Below, one piece after another: positions 8,242 to 16,951 of a stretch of DNA of 64,000 bases. Made by a program: the position numbers and the translations under genes. Source of the DNA: Bittarella massiliensis (ex Durand et al. 2017) (GTDB taxonomy: Bacteria; Bacillota; Clostridia; Oscillospirales; Ruminococcaceae); contig NZ_LN908975.1 of assembly GCF_001486165.1 (NCBI RefSeq), positions 372,001 through 436,000 of the forward strand. The letters are read 5' to 3'. Below the pieces are notes generated by a model. That model was given only the letters and a program-made list of their open reading frames with translations, ran no database searches and had not been told where the DNA came from. Within the stretch, counting starts at the first letter, position 1; every line of letters begins with the position of its first letter.

Positions 8242-9621
8242 TCAGCCCACCAGGACCTTGCCCTCGGGCATGACCTGGTTCTTTTTGCGCCCGCCCCGGC
8301 CGGAGGCCAGGGAGATGGCGAGGGAGGCGGGGCCGACCCGGCCGATGAACATGGTGAGCATGGTGATGATGTGGGTGAGGGCGTTCCCCTCGCCGGTGAG
8401 CCCGTCGGAGAGGCCCACGGTGCCAAAGGCCGAACAGGCCTCGAAGATGGCGTTGATGGGGGTGTTGAATGTGCTGCGGGGGATGGAATAAAACATCACC
8501 GAGGAGGTGATGAAGACCACCACCAGGGCCAGCGCGGAGATGGTGAGGGCCTTGTAGACGGTCTTGTGGTCGATGCGCCGCTTGAGGATGACAGTATTCT
8601 CCCGCCCGGAGGAGAAGCTGAGGATGGTCATGACGATGACGGCGAAGGTGGTGACCTTGATGCCGCCGCCGGTGGAGGCGGGGCCCGCGCCGATGAACAT
8701 CAGGATGCTGGCCACCAGTTTGGTAAAGCCCGACATGGCGTTGAGGTCGATGGAGTTAAAGCCCGCCGTCCGGCAGGAGATGGACTGAAAGAGCCCGGCC
8801 CCCAGCTTTTCGGGGACGGAGAGGGGGCCCATGGTGGAGGGGTTGTTCCACTCCAACACACAGAAGAGGAGGGTCCCCAGCAGGATGAGGAGGGCGGTGA
8901 TGAAGAGGACGATCTTGGTGTGCAGCCGCAGTTTTTTGGTGTGCCGGAGACCGTAGAGGTCGGCCCAGACCAAGAAGCCCAGGCCGCCGATGACGATCAG
9001 GGCGCTGATGGTGCCGATGACGATGGGGTCGCCGGTGTAGTGGATCAGGCTGCTGTAAGCCCCCTCGTGGCCCAAAATGTCAAAGCCCGCGTTGCAGAAG
9101 GCCGACACCGCCAGGAAGAAGGCGGTCCACAGCCCCTGCAAAAAGCCGTAGCGGGGGATAAAGCTGAGACAGAGCAGCAGGGTGCCGCAGCCCTCGATGA
9201 GCAGCGAGGCCTTGACCACCATCCGCACCAGGTGGGGCAGCCCGCTGACCGAGGAGGCGCTGATGGACTCCTGCGCCAGGGACATGTTCTTGAAGCGCAT
9301 CTTCTTGCCCACCGCCACGCTGAAAAAGGTGACGAAGGTGATGAGCCCCAGCCCGCCGATCTGAATCAGGCAGAGGATGACCAGCTGCCCGAAAAAGCTG
9401 AAGTGCAGGTAGGTGTCCACCACGATTAGCCCGGTGACGCAGGTGGCCGAGGTGGCGGTGAACAGGGCGTCCAAGAAGGGGGTGAACTCCCCGCTGCGCG
9501 AGGAGAGGGGCAGACAGAGAAGCAGCCCCCCCACGGTGATGACCAGCAGGAAGCTGGCGACGATGATCTGGGTGGGGGAGAGCGGTTTCTTGACCTTTTT
9601 TTCTACCGTTTGTTCCGACAT
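8242..9621 (-). CDS. ktrB: TrkH/KtrB-family potassium uptake protein
   Basis: 459 residues, a polytopic membrane protein of the TrkH/KtrB superfamily that moves potassium (often with sodium) into the cell. The four pore-loop filter segments are visible in order: TCVTGL (about residue 60), FCNAGF (about 180), RTAGF (about 290) and GTVGL (about 405). The short N-terminus and lack of extra helices favour KtrB over TrkH. The regulatory RCK partner KtrA/TrkA is not adjacent, although a ClC transporter with an RCK_C domain lies 13 kb away. The ATG has an AGAGAG-type purine stretch upstream. It is transcribed away from tRNA-Arg. Confidence 0.92.
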   Translation of the reverse strand: MSEQTVEKKVKKPLSPTQIIVASFLLVITVGGLLLCLPLSSRSGEFTPFLDALFTATSATCVTGLIVVDTYLHFSFFGQLVILCLIQIGGLGLITFVTFFSVAVGKKMRFKNMSLAQESISASSVSGLPHLVRMVVKASLLIEGCGTLLLCLSFIPRYGFLQGLWTAFFLAVSAFCNAGFDILGHEGAYSSLIHYTGDPIVIGTISALIVIGGLGFLVWADLYGLRHTKKLRLHTKIVLFITALLILLGTLLFCVLEWNNPSTMGPLSVPEKLGAGLFQSISCRTAGFNSIDLNAMSGFTKLVASILMFIGAGPASTGGGIKVTTFAVIVMTILSFSSGRENTVILKRRIDHKTVYKALTISALALVVVFITSSVMFYSIPRSTFNTPINAIFEACSAFGTVGLSDGLTGEGNALTHIITMLTMFIGRVGPASLAISLASGRGGRKKNQVMPEGKVLVG

Positions 9622-9821
9622 GACAGCAATCTCTCTTCTCTTTCAAATTTTTGCCTATCGAACCACTGAAACGGCGCCCGGGGCGGGGGCGAAATGGGCC
9701 TCCCCCGCCGGAGCGAACTGCCTATCAGTATAGCAAATCCCCATTTTCTTTACAACAAGTTTAGGCTTCTTTTTCTTCTCTTAACGCTTTCTTAATGCCC
9801 CTGTTCGAGGCAGAGCGGGCA

Positions 9822-9850
9822 TTGCTTTTGGGCGGCGGGTCTGCTATAAT
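9822..9850 (+). promoter_or_regulatory. Promoter of tRNA-Arg
   Basis: -35 TTGCTT at 9822-9827, 17-bp spacer, perfect -10 TATAAT at 9845-9850, about 50 bp before the tRNA. Confidence 0.8.
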
Positions 9851-9900
9851 AATGTGCAGCCGACCGACTCGCAGCGCGGGACGGACGGCCGTTCACACCG

Positions 9901-9977
9901 GCGCTTGTAACTCAGCTGGATAGAGTGCATCCCTCCTAAGGATGAAGCCGGGGGTTCGAATCCCTTCAAGCGCGCCA
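9901..9977 (+). tRNA. tRNA-Arg (anticodon CCU)
   Basis: 77 nt with encoded CCA. The acceptor arm pairs GCGCTTG with CAAGCGC and the discriminator is G. The anticodon arm CATCC / GGATG closes the loop CTCCTAA, giving anticodon CCT, which reads AGG. The T loop is GGTTCGAATCC-like. It is followed at once by a repeated hairpin element whose first copy acts as its terminator. Confidence 0.95.
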
Positions 9978-10076
9978 GCGGCAGGCTGCCGCACCCAAGT
10001 CGCACACCCCACCCAGTGGGGTGTGTTTTCTTTTGCGCCTGCGCTGGAAGCGGGCATCCATTTTGTAAACGTTTCC
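9978..10076 (+). repeat. tRNA-Arg downstream repeat, copy 1 (contains terminator)
   Basis: About 100 bp. It begins GCGGCAGGCTGCCGCACCC, contains the hairpin CACACCCCA / TGGGGTGTG (10003-10025) followed by TTTTCTTTT, and then a second hairpin with arms GGAAGCG and CGTTTCC. The first hairpin is a good intrinsic terminator for the tRNA. Confidence 0.8.
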
Positions 10077-10077
10077 C

Positions 10078-10136
10078 AAAAGCAAAAGAATCCTTGCGTA
10101 AGCGGGGGCTCTTTTGCTTTTGATAGGTGCGCAAGG
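10078..10136 (+). other. Possible RNA pseudoknot between repeat copies
   Basis: Arms AAAAGCAAAAGA (10078-10089) and TCTTTTGCTTTT (10110-10121) are perfectly complementary. CCTTGCG (10092-10098) and CGCAAGG (10130-10136) are also perfectly complementary and interleave with them. The A-B-A'-B' order is that of an H-type pseudoknot, or of two competing hairpins. No coding frame fits here. Confidence 0.35.
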
Positions 10137-10237
10137 AGGAGAAGCCCCGGGCGCAGGCGGGGAGACAGCAGCGGAGAAAAAGAAGCGGGAAGAAAAACGG
10201 AGGGACCGGCGGAACGCCGGAGAAAATAGTATCACCT

Positions 10238-10359
10238 TCAAATCCCTCCGGGCGCGCCAGCGGCAGGCTGTCGCACCCAAGCCACACACCTCACTTTGTG
10301 GGGCGTGTTTTCTTTTGCGCCTGCACCGGAAGTGGGCATCTTTTTTGTCAACACTTCCC
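10238..10359 (+). repeat. tRNA-Arg downstream repeat, copy 2, with a tRNA 3'-end remnant
   Basis: This copy starts with TTCAAATCCCTCCGGGCGCGCCA, a degraded version of the T loop, acceptor arm and CCA of the tRNA, quoted here only as positions 10238-10259 plus CCA. It then repeats the same element with hairpin CACACCTCAC / GTGGGGCGTG (10285-10307) and the second hairpin GGAAGTG / CACTTCC. The last pair covaries with copy 1. Confidence 0.65.
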
Positions 10360-10440
10360 AGCGGCAGGCTGCCGCACCCGAGTTGCACACCCCACCCAGT
10401 GGGGTGTGTTTTCTTTTGCACCTGCACTGAAGCGGACGTC
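10360..10440 (+). repeat. tRNA-Arg downstream repeat, copy 3
   Basis: It repeats GCGGCAGGCTGCCGCACCC, then the hairpin CACACCCCA / TGGGGTGTG (10386-10408) identical to copy 1, followed by TTTTCTTTT. It diverges after about 80 bp. From 10441 to about 10850 no gene could be supported; the stretch holds several short GC hairpins followed by T runs. Confidence 0.7.
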
Positions 10441-10723
10441 TTTTTGTGGGCGCTCTCCCCCAGGCGGGGCCTGGAGCCAATTCGCGCTCTAGACTTTTTT
10501 GAAGGAGGTGCCCGCGCGGAGCGCGTTTTTTTGCGGCGCAAACCCCATCGTTCTGGGTTTGGGGCAACTCGCCTTCTGGGCCCAGCTTTTTATTTTGCCT
10601 GTTCGCCCGCGTTTACGGCTGGGGGGCTTTTGGGCGGCGCAAGCCCAGCGGCCAGTCGCCGTTTTCAAGCCCTACACCGCCCGCTGTGGGGGGCTTTTTT
10701 GGCCCCTGCCGAAAGGTTTTTAA

Positions 10724-10759
10724 AGGCCCGGGGCAAACCCAGCGCCCGGGGCCTTTTTT
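10724..10759 (+). terminator. Terminator-like hairpin in the gene-free stretch
   Basis: A GGCCC-GGGC / GCCCGGGGCC stem followed by seven T. It is one of several such structures between the tRNA repeats and proB, with no gene in front of it. Confidence 0.6.
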
Positions 10760-10966
10760 AGGGGCCGCGCGCCCGCCCGCCGCCCCTGAAAACGGCCTTG
10801 CGCCGCCCTGCGCCGGACGGCGGCGCTTTGCTTTTTGGCAGGGGGTATGCTATAATGATGGCAATTTATTGGCAGGGCCCGCCGCCCCAGCGCCCGTTTG
10901 CCGGGGAAGGCGGGGGGCGGGTCCGCCCCATTCCAACACCGCTCTCTTTTAAAAGGAGGAGTTTTC

Positions 10967-11758
10967 GTGCAGCGCATTCCCGACCGCGTGGTCATCAAGG
11001 TGGGGACTTCCACCCTTACATACAGCACCGGCCACCTGAACATCCGCCGCATCGAGGCCCTGGTAGAGGCCATTTCCGACATCAAAAATTCGGGCAAGCA
11101 GGTGATCTTGGTCTCCTCCGGCGCCATCGGCGTGGGGATGAGCAAGCTGCAGATGCGCGACCGGCCCACCGACATCCCCTCCAAGCAGGCGGCGGCCGCG
11201 GTGGGGCAGTGCGAGTTGATGTACATGTACGACAAGCGCTTTTCTGTCTACAACCACGTGGTCTCCCAGGTGCTTTTGACCCGGGACATCATCGACCAGG
11301 ACGAGCGCCGGCACAACGCCCGCAACACCCTGAACCGGCTGTTGGAACTGGACGTCATCCCCATCATCAACGAAAACGACACCATCTCCACCGACGAGAT
11401 CAAGTTCGGCGACAACGACGCCCTCTCGGCCATGGTGGGGGAGCTGGTGGGCGCCGACAAGCTGATCATCATGTCCGACATCGACGGGCTGTTTGACAAG
11501 GACCCCCGCCAGGACCCCACCGCCCGGATCATCCGCCGGGTCGAGAGGATCGACGAGCAGGTGCGGGCCATGGCCGGCGGGGCTGGCAGCCGCCGGGGCA
11601 CCGGCGGCATGATCACCAAGATCCACGCCGCCGAGATCTTCACCGCCACCGGCGGCGACATGGTCATCATCAACGGCGACAACCCCCGGCTCCTCTACGA
11701 CGTCTTTGACGGCAAGCCGGTGGGCACCACCTTTGTGGGACAGGAGGGAGAGAAATGA
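10967..11758 (+). CDS. proB: Glutamate 5-kinase
   Basis: 263 residues from a GTG at 10967 preceded by AAAAGGAGGAG; a TATAAT near 10850 is the likely -10. It phosphorylates L-glutamate with ATP in the first step of proline synthesis. Amino-acid kinase motifs are VVIKVGTSTL at the N-terminus, LVSSGAIGVGM, IINENDTIS and LIIMSDIDGLFDKDP. The protein ends after the kinase domain, so it lacks the C-terminal PUA domain found in many ProB proteins; short forms are known. Its stop overlaps the proA start (ATGA), implying translational coupling. Feedback inhibition by proline is expected from the family but not visible. Confidence 0.96.
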   Translation: MQRIPDRVVIKVGTSTLTYSTGHLNIRRIEALVEAISDIKNSGKQVILVSSGAIGVGMSKLQMRDRPTDIPSKQAAAAVGQCELMYMYDKRFSVYNHVVSQVLLTRDIIDQDERRHNARNTLNRLLELDVIPIINENDTISTDEIKFGDNDALSAMVGELVGADKLIIMSDIDGLFDKDPRQDPTARIIRRVERIDEQVRAMAGGAGSRRGTGGMITKIHAAEIFTATGGDMVIINGDNPRLLYDVFDGKPVGTTFVGQEGEK

Positions 11759-13005
11759 CCGATTTGACAGTGCTCGGCGGCCGCGCCAAGGCGGCTGCCC
11801 GCGAATTGGCCCTGCTGGACAGCGGGGAGAAAAACCGGCTGTTGGCCGCCGTGGCCCAGCAGGTGCGCGACGACTGCGCCGCCATCCTGCAGGCAAACGG
11901 GGAAGACGTGGCCGCCGCCCGGGAGGCGGGGATCAGCGAATCCCTCATCGACCGGCTGCTCCTCAACGAGCAGCGGGTACTGGCCATGGCCGACGCGGCC
12001 GAACAGGTCGCGGCGCTGCCCGACCCGGTGGGCCGGGTGCTGGGGGGCCAGCGGCTGCCCAGCGGGCTGGAGATGACCAAGGTCTCCACCCCCCTGGGGG
12101 TCTGCGGCATCATCTACGAGGCCCGCCCCAACGTCACCCTGGACGCGGCGGCCCTCTGCCTCAAGTCCTCCAACGCGGTCATCCTCAAGGGCGGCAAAGA
12201 GGCCCTTCGCTCCAACCGGGCCGTCGTCGCCTCGGTGCGGGCGGCCCTGGCCGCCGCGGGGCAAAACCCCGACTTCGTCCAGCTCATCGAGGACAGCGCC
12301 CGCGAGACCACCAGCGCCTTTATGAAGCTAAACGGCTACCTGGACGTGCTGATCCCCCGCGGCGGCGCGGGGCTGATCCGGGCGGTGGTGGAAAACGCCA
12401 CCGTCCCGGTCATCGAGACCGGCACCGGCAACTGCCACATCTACGTGGAGGGCACGGCCGACCTGGAGATGGCCGCCGACATTGCCTACAACGCCAAGGT
12501 CTCCCGCCCCTCGGTCTGCAATGCGGCCGAGACCTTTTTGGTGGACCGGTCGGTGGCCGCCCAGTGGCTGCCCGTGATTGCCGGGCGGATGGCCGCCTCC
12601 CCCCGGGTGGAGATCCGCGGCTGTCCCGAGACCTGCGCCATCCTGGGCGGGCGGGCCGTTCCCGCCGTCGAGAGCGACTGGGAGAGCGAATTTTTGGACT
12701 ACGTCGTCGCAATCAAGGTGGTGGACGGCTTTGAAGAGGCTGTCTCCCACATTCAGCGATACACCACCGGCCACAGCGAGTGCATCGTCACCCGGGACTA
12801 CGAGAAGAGCCGGGCCTTCTGCCGCCGGATCGACGCGGCGGCGGTCTATGTCAACGCCTCGACCCGCTTTACCGACGGCGGGGAGTTCGGCATGGGGGCG
12901 GAGATCGGCATCTCCACCCAGAAGCTGCACGCCCGTGGGCCCATGGGGCTGGAACAACTGACCACCCACAAGTACATCCTGCAGGGTGACGGCCAAATTC
13001 GATAG
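11755..13005 (+). CDS. proA: Gamma-glutamyl phosphate reductase
   Basis: 416 residues, normal length. It reduces gamma-glutamyl phosphate with NADPH to glutamate semialdehyde, the second step of proline synthesis. The aldehyde-dehydrogenase-like core is visible: GVCGIIYEARPNVT, SSNAVILKGGKEA, and the catalytic Cys in KVSRPSVCNAAET at about residue 250. The C-terminus contains ASTRFTDGGEFGMGAEIGIS, typical of ProA. The start overlaps the proB stop by 4 bp. A membrane-protein gene follows 11 bp later and probably shares the transcript. Confidence 0.97.
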   Translation: MTDLTVLGGRAKAAARELALLDSGEKNRLLAAVAQQVRDDCAAILQANGEDVAAAREAGISESLIDRLLLNEQRVLAMADAAEQVAALPDPVGRVLGGQRLPSGLEMTKVSTPLGVCGIIYEARPNVTLDAAALCLKSSNAVILKGGKEALRSNRAVVASVRAALAAAGQNPDFVQLIEDSARETTSAFMKLNGYLDVLIPRGGAGLIRAVVENATVPVIETGTGNCHIYVEGTADLEMAADIAYNAKVSRPSVCNAAETFLVDRSVAAQWLPVIAGRMAASPRVEIRGCPETCAILGGRAVPAVESDWESEFLDYVVAIKVVDGFEEAVSHIQRYTTGHSECIVTRDYEKSRAFCRRIDAAAVYVNASTRFTDGGEFGMGAEIGISTQKLHARGPMGLEQLTTHKYILQGDGQIR

Positions 13006-13016
13006 GAGCTGATCTT

Positions 13017-13841
13017 TTGTCTGCACGCAAACACAAGCTTTCCAAGAAGGGAAAGGCCCGCCTGGCGGGATACACCATCCTCGGCCTGGCGGTCTTGGGG
13101 GTTGCCTTTTTGGTGTTTTTGGGCACCAAAGGGGTGCAGTTCCTCTTAGATGACAGCGACAAGCGGCTGGAGTACCAGAAGTTCATCGAGCCGGTGGTCA
13201 TGCTCGACCCAGTGCCCTTTGACTCCCCCGACCAAGCAAACCCCGACTTTTTGCTGCAGTCGGCGGTCTGGGCGGTGCTGAAAAACGAGGACACCAGCCG
13301 CTACGCCACCGACCAGACCGGCGCTGTGCTGCTGCCGGCGGCCGACGTCGACCTCTACGGCGCCAAGCTCTACGGCAGCGACATCAAGCTGGAGCACAAG
13401 AGCTTTGGCGACGACACCATGAAATTTCAGTACGACACCGCCACCCAGTGCTACCGGCTGCCCGCCACCGGCCTGATGGGCTACTACACCCCCCTGGTCT
13501 CCAAGATGGAGAAGCGGGGGAAGATCATCCGCTTGACGGTGGGCTATGTGGCCGCGGGCAGCAGTTGGACCGGCGACGCCGACGGCAACATCTACCAGCC
13601 CGAGGTCGACAAGACCATGATCTACACCCTCTCCAAGACCAGCGACGGCAACTATGTCATCCACTCCATCGCCGAGGCTGCCGAGGATGAGGCGGTCAAG
13701 AATGAGCAGAAGAAGGGGAGCAGCAGCGCCTCTTCCAGCGCCCCCGCCGCAGGGGAGGGCACCACCCCCGCCCCCGGCACCGAGAACAGCCCCCAGGAGG
13801 ACACCACCAGCGGGGAGGCGGCAGCCCCTGCCGCTGCCTGA
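13017..13841 (+). CDS. Membrane-anchored protein of unknown function in the proBA operon
   Basis: 274 residues from a TTG at 13017 with AGGAG 8 nt upstream. A basic N-terminus (HKLSKKGKARL) and one membrane helix (about residues 17-37) are followed by an extracytoplasmic domain of about 190 residues. A Ser/Ala/Pro/Glu-rich tail from about residue 225 looks like a flexible wall-spanning spacer. No domain was recognised; the central part has the pattern of a small beta-rich domain. It is only 11 bp downstream of proA and before a strong terminator, so it is cotranscribed, but proline metabolism gives no functional hint. Confidence 0.75.
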   Translation: MSARKHKLSKKGKARLAGYTILGLAVLGVAFLVFLGTKGVQFLLDDSDKRLEYQKFIEPVVMLDPVPFDSPDQANPDFLLQSAVWAVLKNEDTSRYATDQTGAVLLPAADVDLYGAKLYGSDIKLEHKSFGDDTMKFQYDTATQCYRLPATGLMGYYTPLVSKMEKRGKIIRLTVGYVAAGSSWTGDADGNIYQPEVDKTMIYTLSKTSDGNYVIHSIAEAAEDEAVKNEQKKGSSSASSSAPAAGEGTTPAPGTENSPQEDTTSGEAAAPAAA

Positions 13842-13853
13842 CAGAAGAATAGA

Positions 13854-13890
13854 AGAGCAGGGCCCCGATCCGGTGGGCCCTGCTCTTTTT
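13854..13890. terminator. Strong terminator closing the proBA operon
   Basis: AGAGCAGGGCCC / GGGCCCTGCTCT stem with five T. The AT-rich 40 bp that follow separate it from the converging tatD gene. Confidence 0.88.
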
Positions 13891-13936
13891 GACAATCAAA
13901 TATTACAAATTGTAGTAAAGTGCAGAATTTATACTT

Positions 13937-14710
13937 TTAATCGGGGATGGCGAAGAGGCGGCGGGCATTTTCGTTGGTGACCCGCAGGATCTCCTCCACC
14001 TCCACCCCCTTGATTTCGGCCAGCCGGGCGGCGGTGTGGGGGATCATCCGGGAATCGCAGCGCTTGCCCCGCAGGGGCACCGGGGCCATGTAGGGGCAGT
14101 CGGTCTCGATGAGGAGCCGCTCCAGGGGCACCTGGGCCGCCGCCTCCACCGGCTTTTTGGCGTTTTTGAAGGTCACCGAGCCGGTGAAGCCGATGTGGTA
14201 GCCCAGCTTCAGGTACTCCCGGGCGGTCTCGGCCGAGCCGGAGAAGCAGTGGACCACCCCGCGGCAGCGGTGGTGGCGGACGATTTCCAGGGTGTCGGCC
14301 GACGCCTCCCGGCTGTGGATGATCACCGGCAGGTCCAGCGCCTCGGCCAGGGCCATCTGCTCCTCAAAGACGGCCTTCTGCACCGCCCGGGGGGAGAAGT
14401 CGTAGTGGTAGTCCAGCCCGATCTCCCCGATGGCCACCGCCTTTTCGTTTTCCCGGGCGGCGCGCTCCAGGTAGCGCAGGTAGTCGCTCTCTGCCACCTC
14501 CTGCGCAGCGTGGGGGTGCACCCCCACGCTGCAGTAGAAAAAGGGCCAGCGGCGGGTCAGGGCGAGGGAGCTCTCGCAGGAGGGCAGGTCGCAGGCGGCG
14601 TTGAGGACCAGCTCCACCCCGCTGTCGGGCAGGGAGGCAATGAGCTCCTCCCGATCGGGGTCAAAGCGCTCGTCGTCGTAGTGGGCGTGTGAGTCAAAAA
14701 TCGGTTGCAC
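13937..14710 (-). CDS. tatD: TatD-family metal-dependent deoxyribonuclease
   Basis: 257 residues from a GTG at 14710 with GGAGGA 6-7 nt upstream. Upstream in-frame codons run into the metG terminator and are not used. Metal-binding motifs of the TatD/YcfH family are present: FDSHAHYDD at the start, GEIGLDYH near residue 90, PVIIHSREA, VHCFSGS and a catalytic Asp in LLIETDCPYM. Family members are 3'-5' DNA exonucleases linked to repair and peroxide tolerance. In Firmicutes tatD often follows metG, as here; a terminator-like hairpin separates them, so expression may depend on readthrough. Confidence 0.93.
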   Translation of the reverse strand: MQPIFDSHAHYDDERFDPDREELIASLPDSGVELVLNAACDLPSCESSLALTRRWPFFYCSVGVHPHAAQEVAESDYLRYLERAARENEKAVAIGEIGLDYHYDFSPRAVQKAVFEEQMALAEALDLPVIIHSREASADTLEIVRHHRCRGVVHCFSGSAETAREYLKLGYHIGFTGSVTFKNAKKPVEAAAQVPLERLLIETDCPYMAPVPLRGKRCDSRMIPHTAARLAEIKGVEVEEILRVTNENARRLFAIPD

Positions 14711-14732
14711 AGTCGATCCTCCAGACAGTTGT

Positions 14733-14770
14733 TGCAAGAGAAGGGGGCGGGCCTGTTCGCCCGCCCCCTT
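14733..14770 (-). terminator. Hairpin between metG and tatD
   Basis: A perfect GGGGGCGGGC / GCCCGCCCCC stem with loop CTGTTC, followed on the minus strand by TTCTCTT. The weak T tract suggests partial termination before tatD. Confidence 0.7.
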
Positions 14771-14787
14771 CCCGGGTGTGTTCGTTG

Positions 14788-16743
14788 CTAGCAGACGCTG
14801 CTGCCGGGGGCAATGTTGTCGCCCAGCAGGAGCACCTGGATCGAGTCGCCCTTCTCCGCCGAGAGGATCATCCCCTCGCTGATCTCGCCCCGCAGCTTGA
14901 CCGGTTTGAGGTTGGCAACCACCAGCACCGTCTTGCCGACGAGCTCCTCGGGCCGGTACCACTTGGCAATCCCGGAGACCACCTGGCGGCCCTTGCCGCC
15001 GTCGTCCAGCTGGAATTTCAGCAGCTTGTCGCTCCCCTTCACCGGCTGGCAGTCCAGTACCTTACAGGGCAGCAGCTGCACCTTGCCGAAGTCATCGATG
15101 GTGATGACGCCGGGGACCTTTTCCCCTTTTTCCGCGGCGGGCTTCTCCGCCGGGGCGGCGGCCTGTTTGGCCTTCTGCTCGGCCTCGAGGGCGGCCAGTT
15201 CTTTTTTGGCGTCGATGCGGGGGAAGAGGGTCTCGCCCTTGTGCACCTGCACTTCGGCGGGCAGGGCCCCAAAGACGCCGGCCTTGTCGTATCCGGTCTC
15301 GGCCTCACCCGCGCCGATCTGGGCGAAGATTTTCTCCACCGTCTGGGGCATGAAGGGGGTCAGCAGCTGGGCGCAGATGCGGATGCACTCCAGGAGGTTG
15401 TACATGACGGTGGCCAGCCGGTCCCGGTTGGCCTCGTCCTTGCAGAGGACCCAGGGAGCGGTCTCGTCGATGTATTTGTTGGTACGGCTGACCACCTTGA
15501 AGACCTCGATCAGGGCCGACTGGAAGGCGTACTGCTCCATCTGCTCCTCGTAGACGGCCTTCAGGCCGGTGGCCAGGGAGATGAGCTCGTCGTCCAGCGG
15601 GTCGGCCTGCCGCCCGGCGGGCAGCTTGCCGCCGAAGTACTTCTCGACCATGGCCACGGTGCGGCTGACCAGGTTGCCCAGGTCGTTGGCCAAATCGGCG
15701 TTGATGCGGCTGATGAGCAGCTCGTTGGTGAAGTTGCCGTCCGAGCCGAAGGGGAATTCCCGCATCAGGAAGTAGCGCAGGGCGTCGACCCCGTAGCGGT
15801 TGCAGAGGATCTCCGGGTCCACCACGTTGCCGAAGGACTTGCTCATCTTCCCGCCGTCGATGAGCAGCCAGCCGTGGCCGTACACCTTTTTGGGCAGGGG
15901 CAGGTCCAGCGCCATCAGCATGGCCGGCCAGATGATGGTGTGAAAGCGGGTGATCTCCTTGCCCACAAACTGCACGTCGGCGGGCCAGTACTTGTCAAAG
16001 TCGTGGTATCTGTCGTTGCCGTAGCCCAGGGCGGTGATGTAGTTGGAGAGGGCGTCGATCCAGACGTAGACCACGTGTTTGGGGTCGAAGTCCACCGGGA
16101 CGCCCCAGCTGAAGGTGGTGCGGGAGACACAGGTGTCCTCCAGCCCGGGCTTTATAAAGTTGTTGACCATCTCGTTGAGGCGGGACTCGGGGGAGATGAA
16201 GTCGGGGTGTTCCTCGTAGTATTTCACCAGCCGGTCGGCGTATTTGGACAGCTTGAAGAAGTAGGCCTCCTCCTCGGCGTCCACCACCTCCCGGCCGCAG
16301 TCGGGGCACTTGCCGTCCACCAGCTGGCTCTCGGTCCAGAAGGACTCGCAGGGGGTGCAGTACTTGCCCTTGTAGACCGACTTATAGATGTCGCCCTGCT
16401 CGTAGAGCTTGCGGAAGATCTTCTGCACCGACTCCACGTGGTAGTCGTCGGTGGTGCGGATGAAGCGGTCGTTGGAGATGTTCATCAGCTTCCACAGGTC
16501 CTGGATCCCGGCGACGATCTCGTCCACATACTGCTGGGGGGTGACCCCGGCGGCCTTGGCCTTCTGCTCGATTTTCAGGCCGTGCTCGTCGGTGCCGGTC
16601 AAAAACATCACATCAAACCCCTGCATTCGCTTGTACCGCGCCATGACATCGGTGGCGACGGTGCAATAGCTGTGTCCGATATGCAGTTTGTCGGACGGGT
16701 AGTAGATGGGTGTTGTAATATAAAATGTGTTCTTCTGACTCAT
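14788..16743 (-). CDS. metG: Methionyl-tRNA synthetase
   Basis: 651 residues from ATG 16743 with AAAGGAGG 7-8 nt upstream. It charges initiator and elongator tRNA-Met. The class I signature is HIGH near residue 22. A zinc knuckle has CTPC and CPDC pairs around residues 127-148, and KMSKS lies near residue 299. A Lys/Ala-rich linker leads to a C-terminal OB-fold tRNA-binding domain (about residues 545-651), typical of the Bacillus-type two-module enzyme that dimerises through this domain. A TATAAT -10 is at 16800-16795 on the minus strand. No T-box structure was found in the short leader. Confidence 0.97.
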   Translation of the reverse strand: MSQKNTFYITTPIYYPSDKLHIGHSYCTVATDVMARYKRMQGFDVMFLTGTDEHGLKIEQKAKAAGVTPQQYVDEIVAGIQDLWKLMNISNDRFIRTTDDYHVESVQKIFRKLYEQGDIYKSVYKGKYCTPCESFWTESQLVDGKCPDCGREVVDAEEEAYFFKLSKYADRLVKYYEEHPDFISPESRLNEMVNNFIKPGLEDTCVSRTTFSWGVPVDFDPKHVVYVWIDALSNYITALGYGNDRYHDFDKYWPADVQFVGKEITRFHTIIWPAMLMALDLPLPKKVYGHGWLLIDGGKMSKSFGNVVDPEILCNRYGVDALRYFLMREFPFGSDGNFTNELLISRINADLANDLGNLVSRTVAMVEKYFGGKLPAGRQADPLDDELISLATGLKAVYEEQMEQYAFQSALIEVFKVVSRTNKYIDETAPWVLCKDEANRDRLATVMYNLLECIRICAQLLTPFMPQTVEKIFAQIGAGEAETGYDKAGVFGALPAEVQVHKGETLFPRIDAKKELAALEAEQKAKQAAAPAEKPAAEKGEKVPGVITIDDFGKVQLLPCKVLDCQPVKGSDKLLKFQLDDGGKGRQVVSGIAKWYRPEELVGKTVLVVANLKPVKLRGEISEGMILSAEKGDSIQVLLLGDNIAPGSSVC

Positions 16744-16951
16744 TTTATATCCTCCTTTAGATGTGTAATGGATTTGATGTGTGTCTAATTTGTTATTATA
16801 GCAGAATTTGGGCGGGCAAGAAAGGTGTATCGGGCAGAAAAAGCGCGGCAATTTGCAAATGGGGGCGGATCTGCCCTCCTTTTGGGCGGGCAGATTGCAG
16901 GATCTCCCCGGGGGTGATATGATGGAAAAAACGAGCGAGGAGGGGAATGCC

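Noticed and set aside
8224-9429. Open frame of about 400 codons opposite ktrB
   Set aside because: Acidic low-complexity translation with no start signal, exactly antisense to a clear membrane transporter gene.
9901-10440. tRNA-Arg as an attachment site of a resident mobile element
   Set aside because: A degraded tRNA 3' end is repeated, but no integrase or other mobile-element gene lies between or nearby.
10114-10761. Open frame of about 215 codons across the tRNA-Arg repeats
   Set aside because: It crosses several terminator hairpins and repeat copies, its start has no usable context, and the translation shows no protein-like pattern.
14689-16788. Long plus-strand open frame of about 700 codons opposite metG
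   Set aside because: It is an antisense shadow of a highly GC-rich synthetase gene; it has no ribosome site and its composition is Gly/His/Val/Asp-rich without motifs.
16744-16810. T-box leader for metG
   Set aside because: The distance from the -10 to the start codon is only about 50 bp, with no T-box consensus or terminator.
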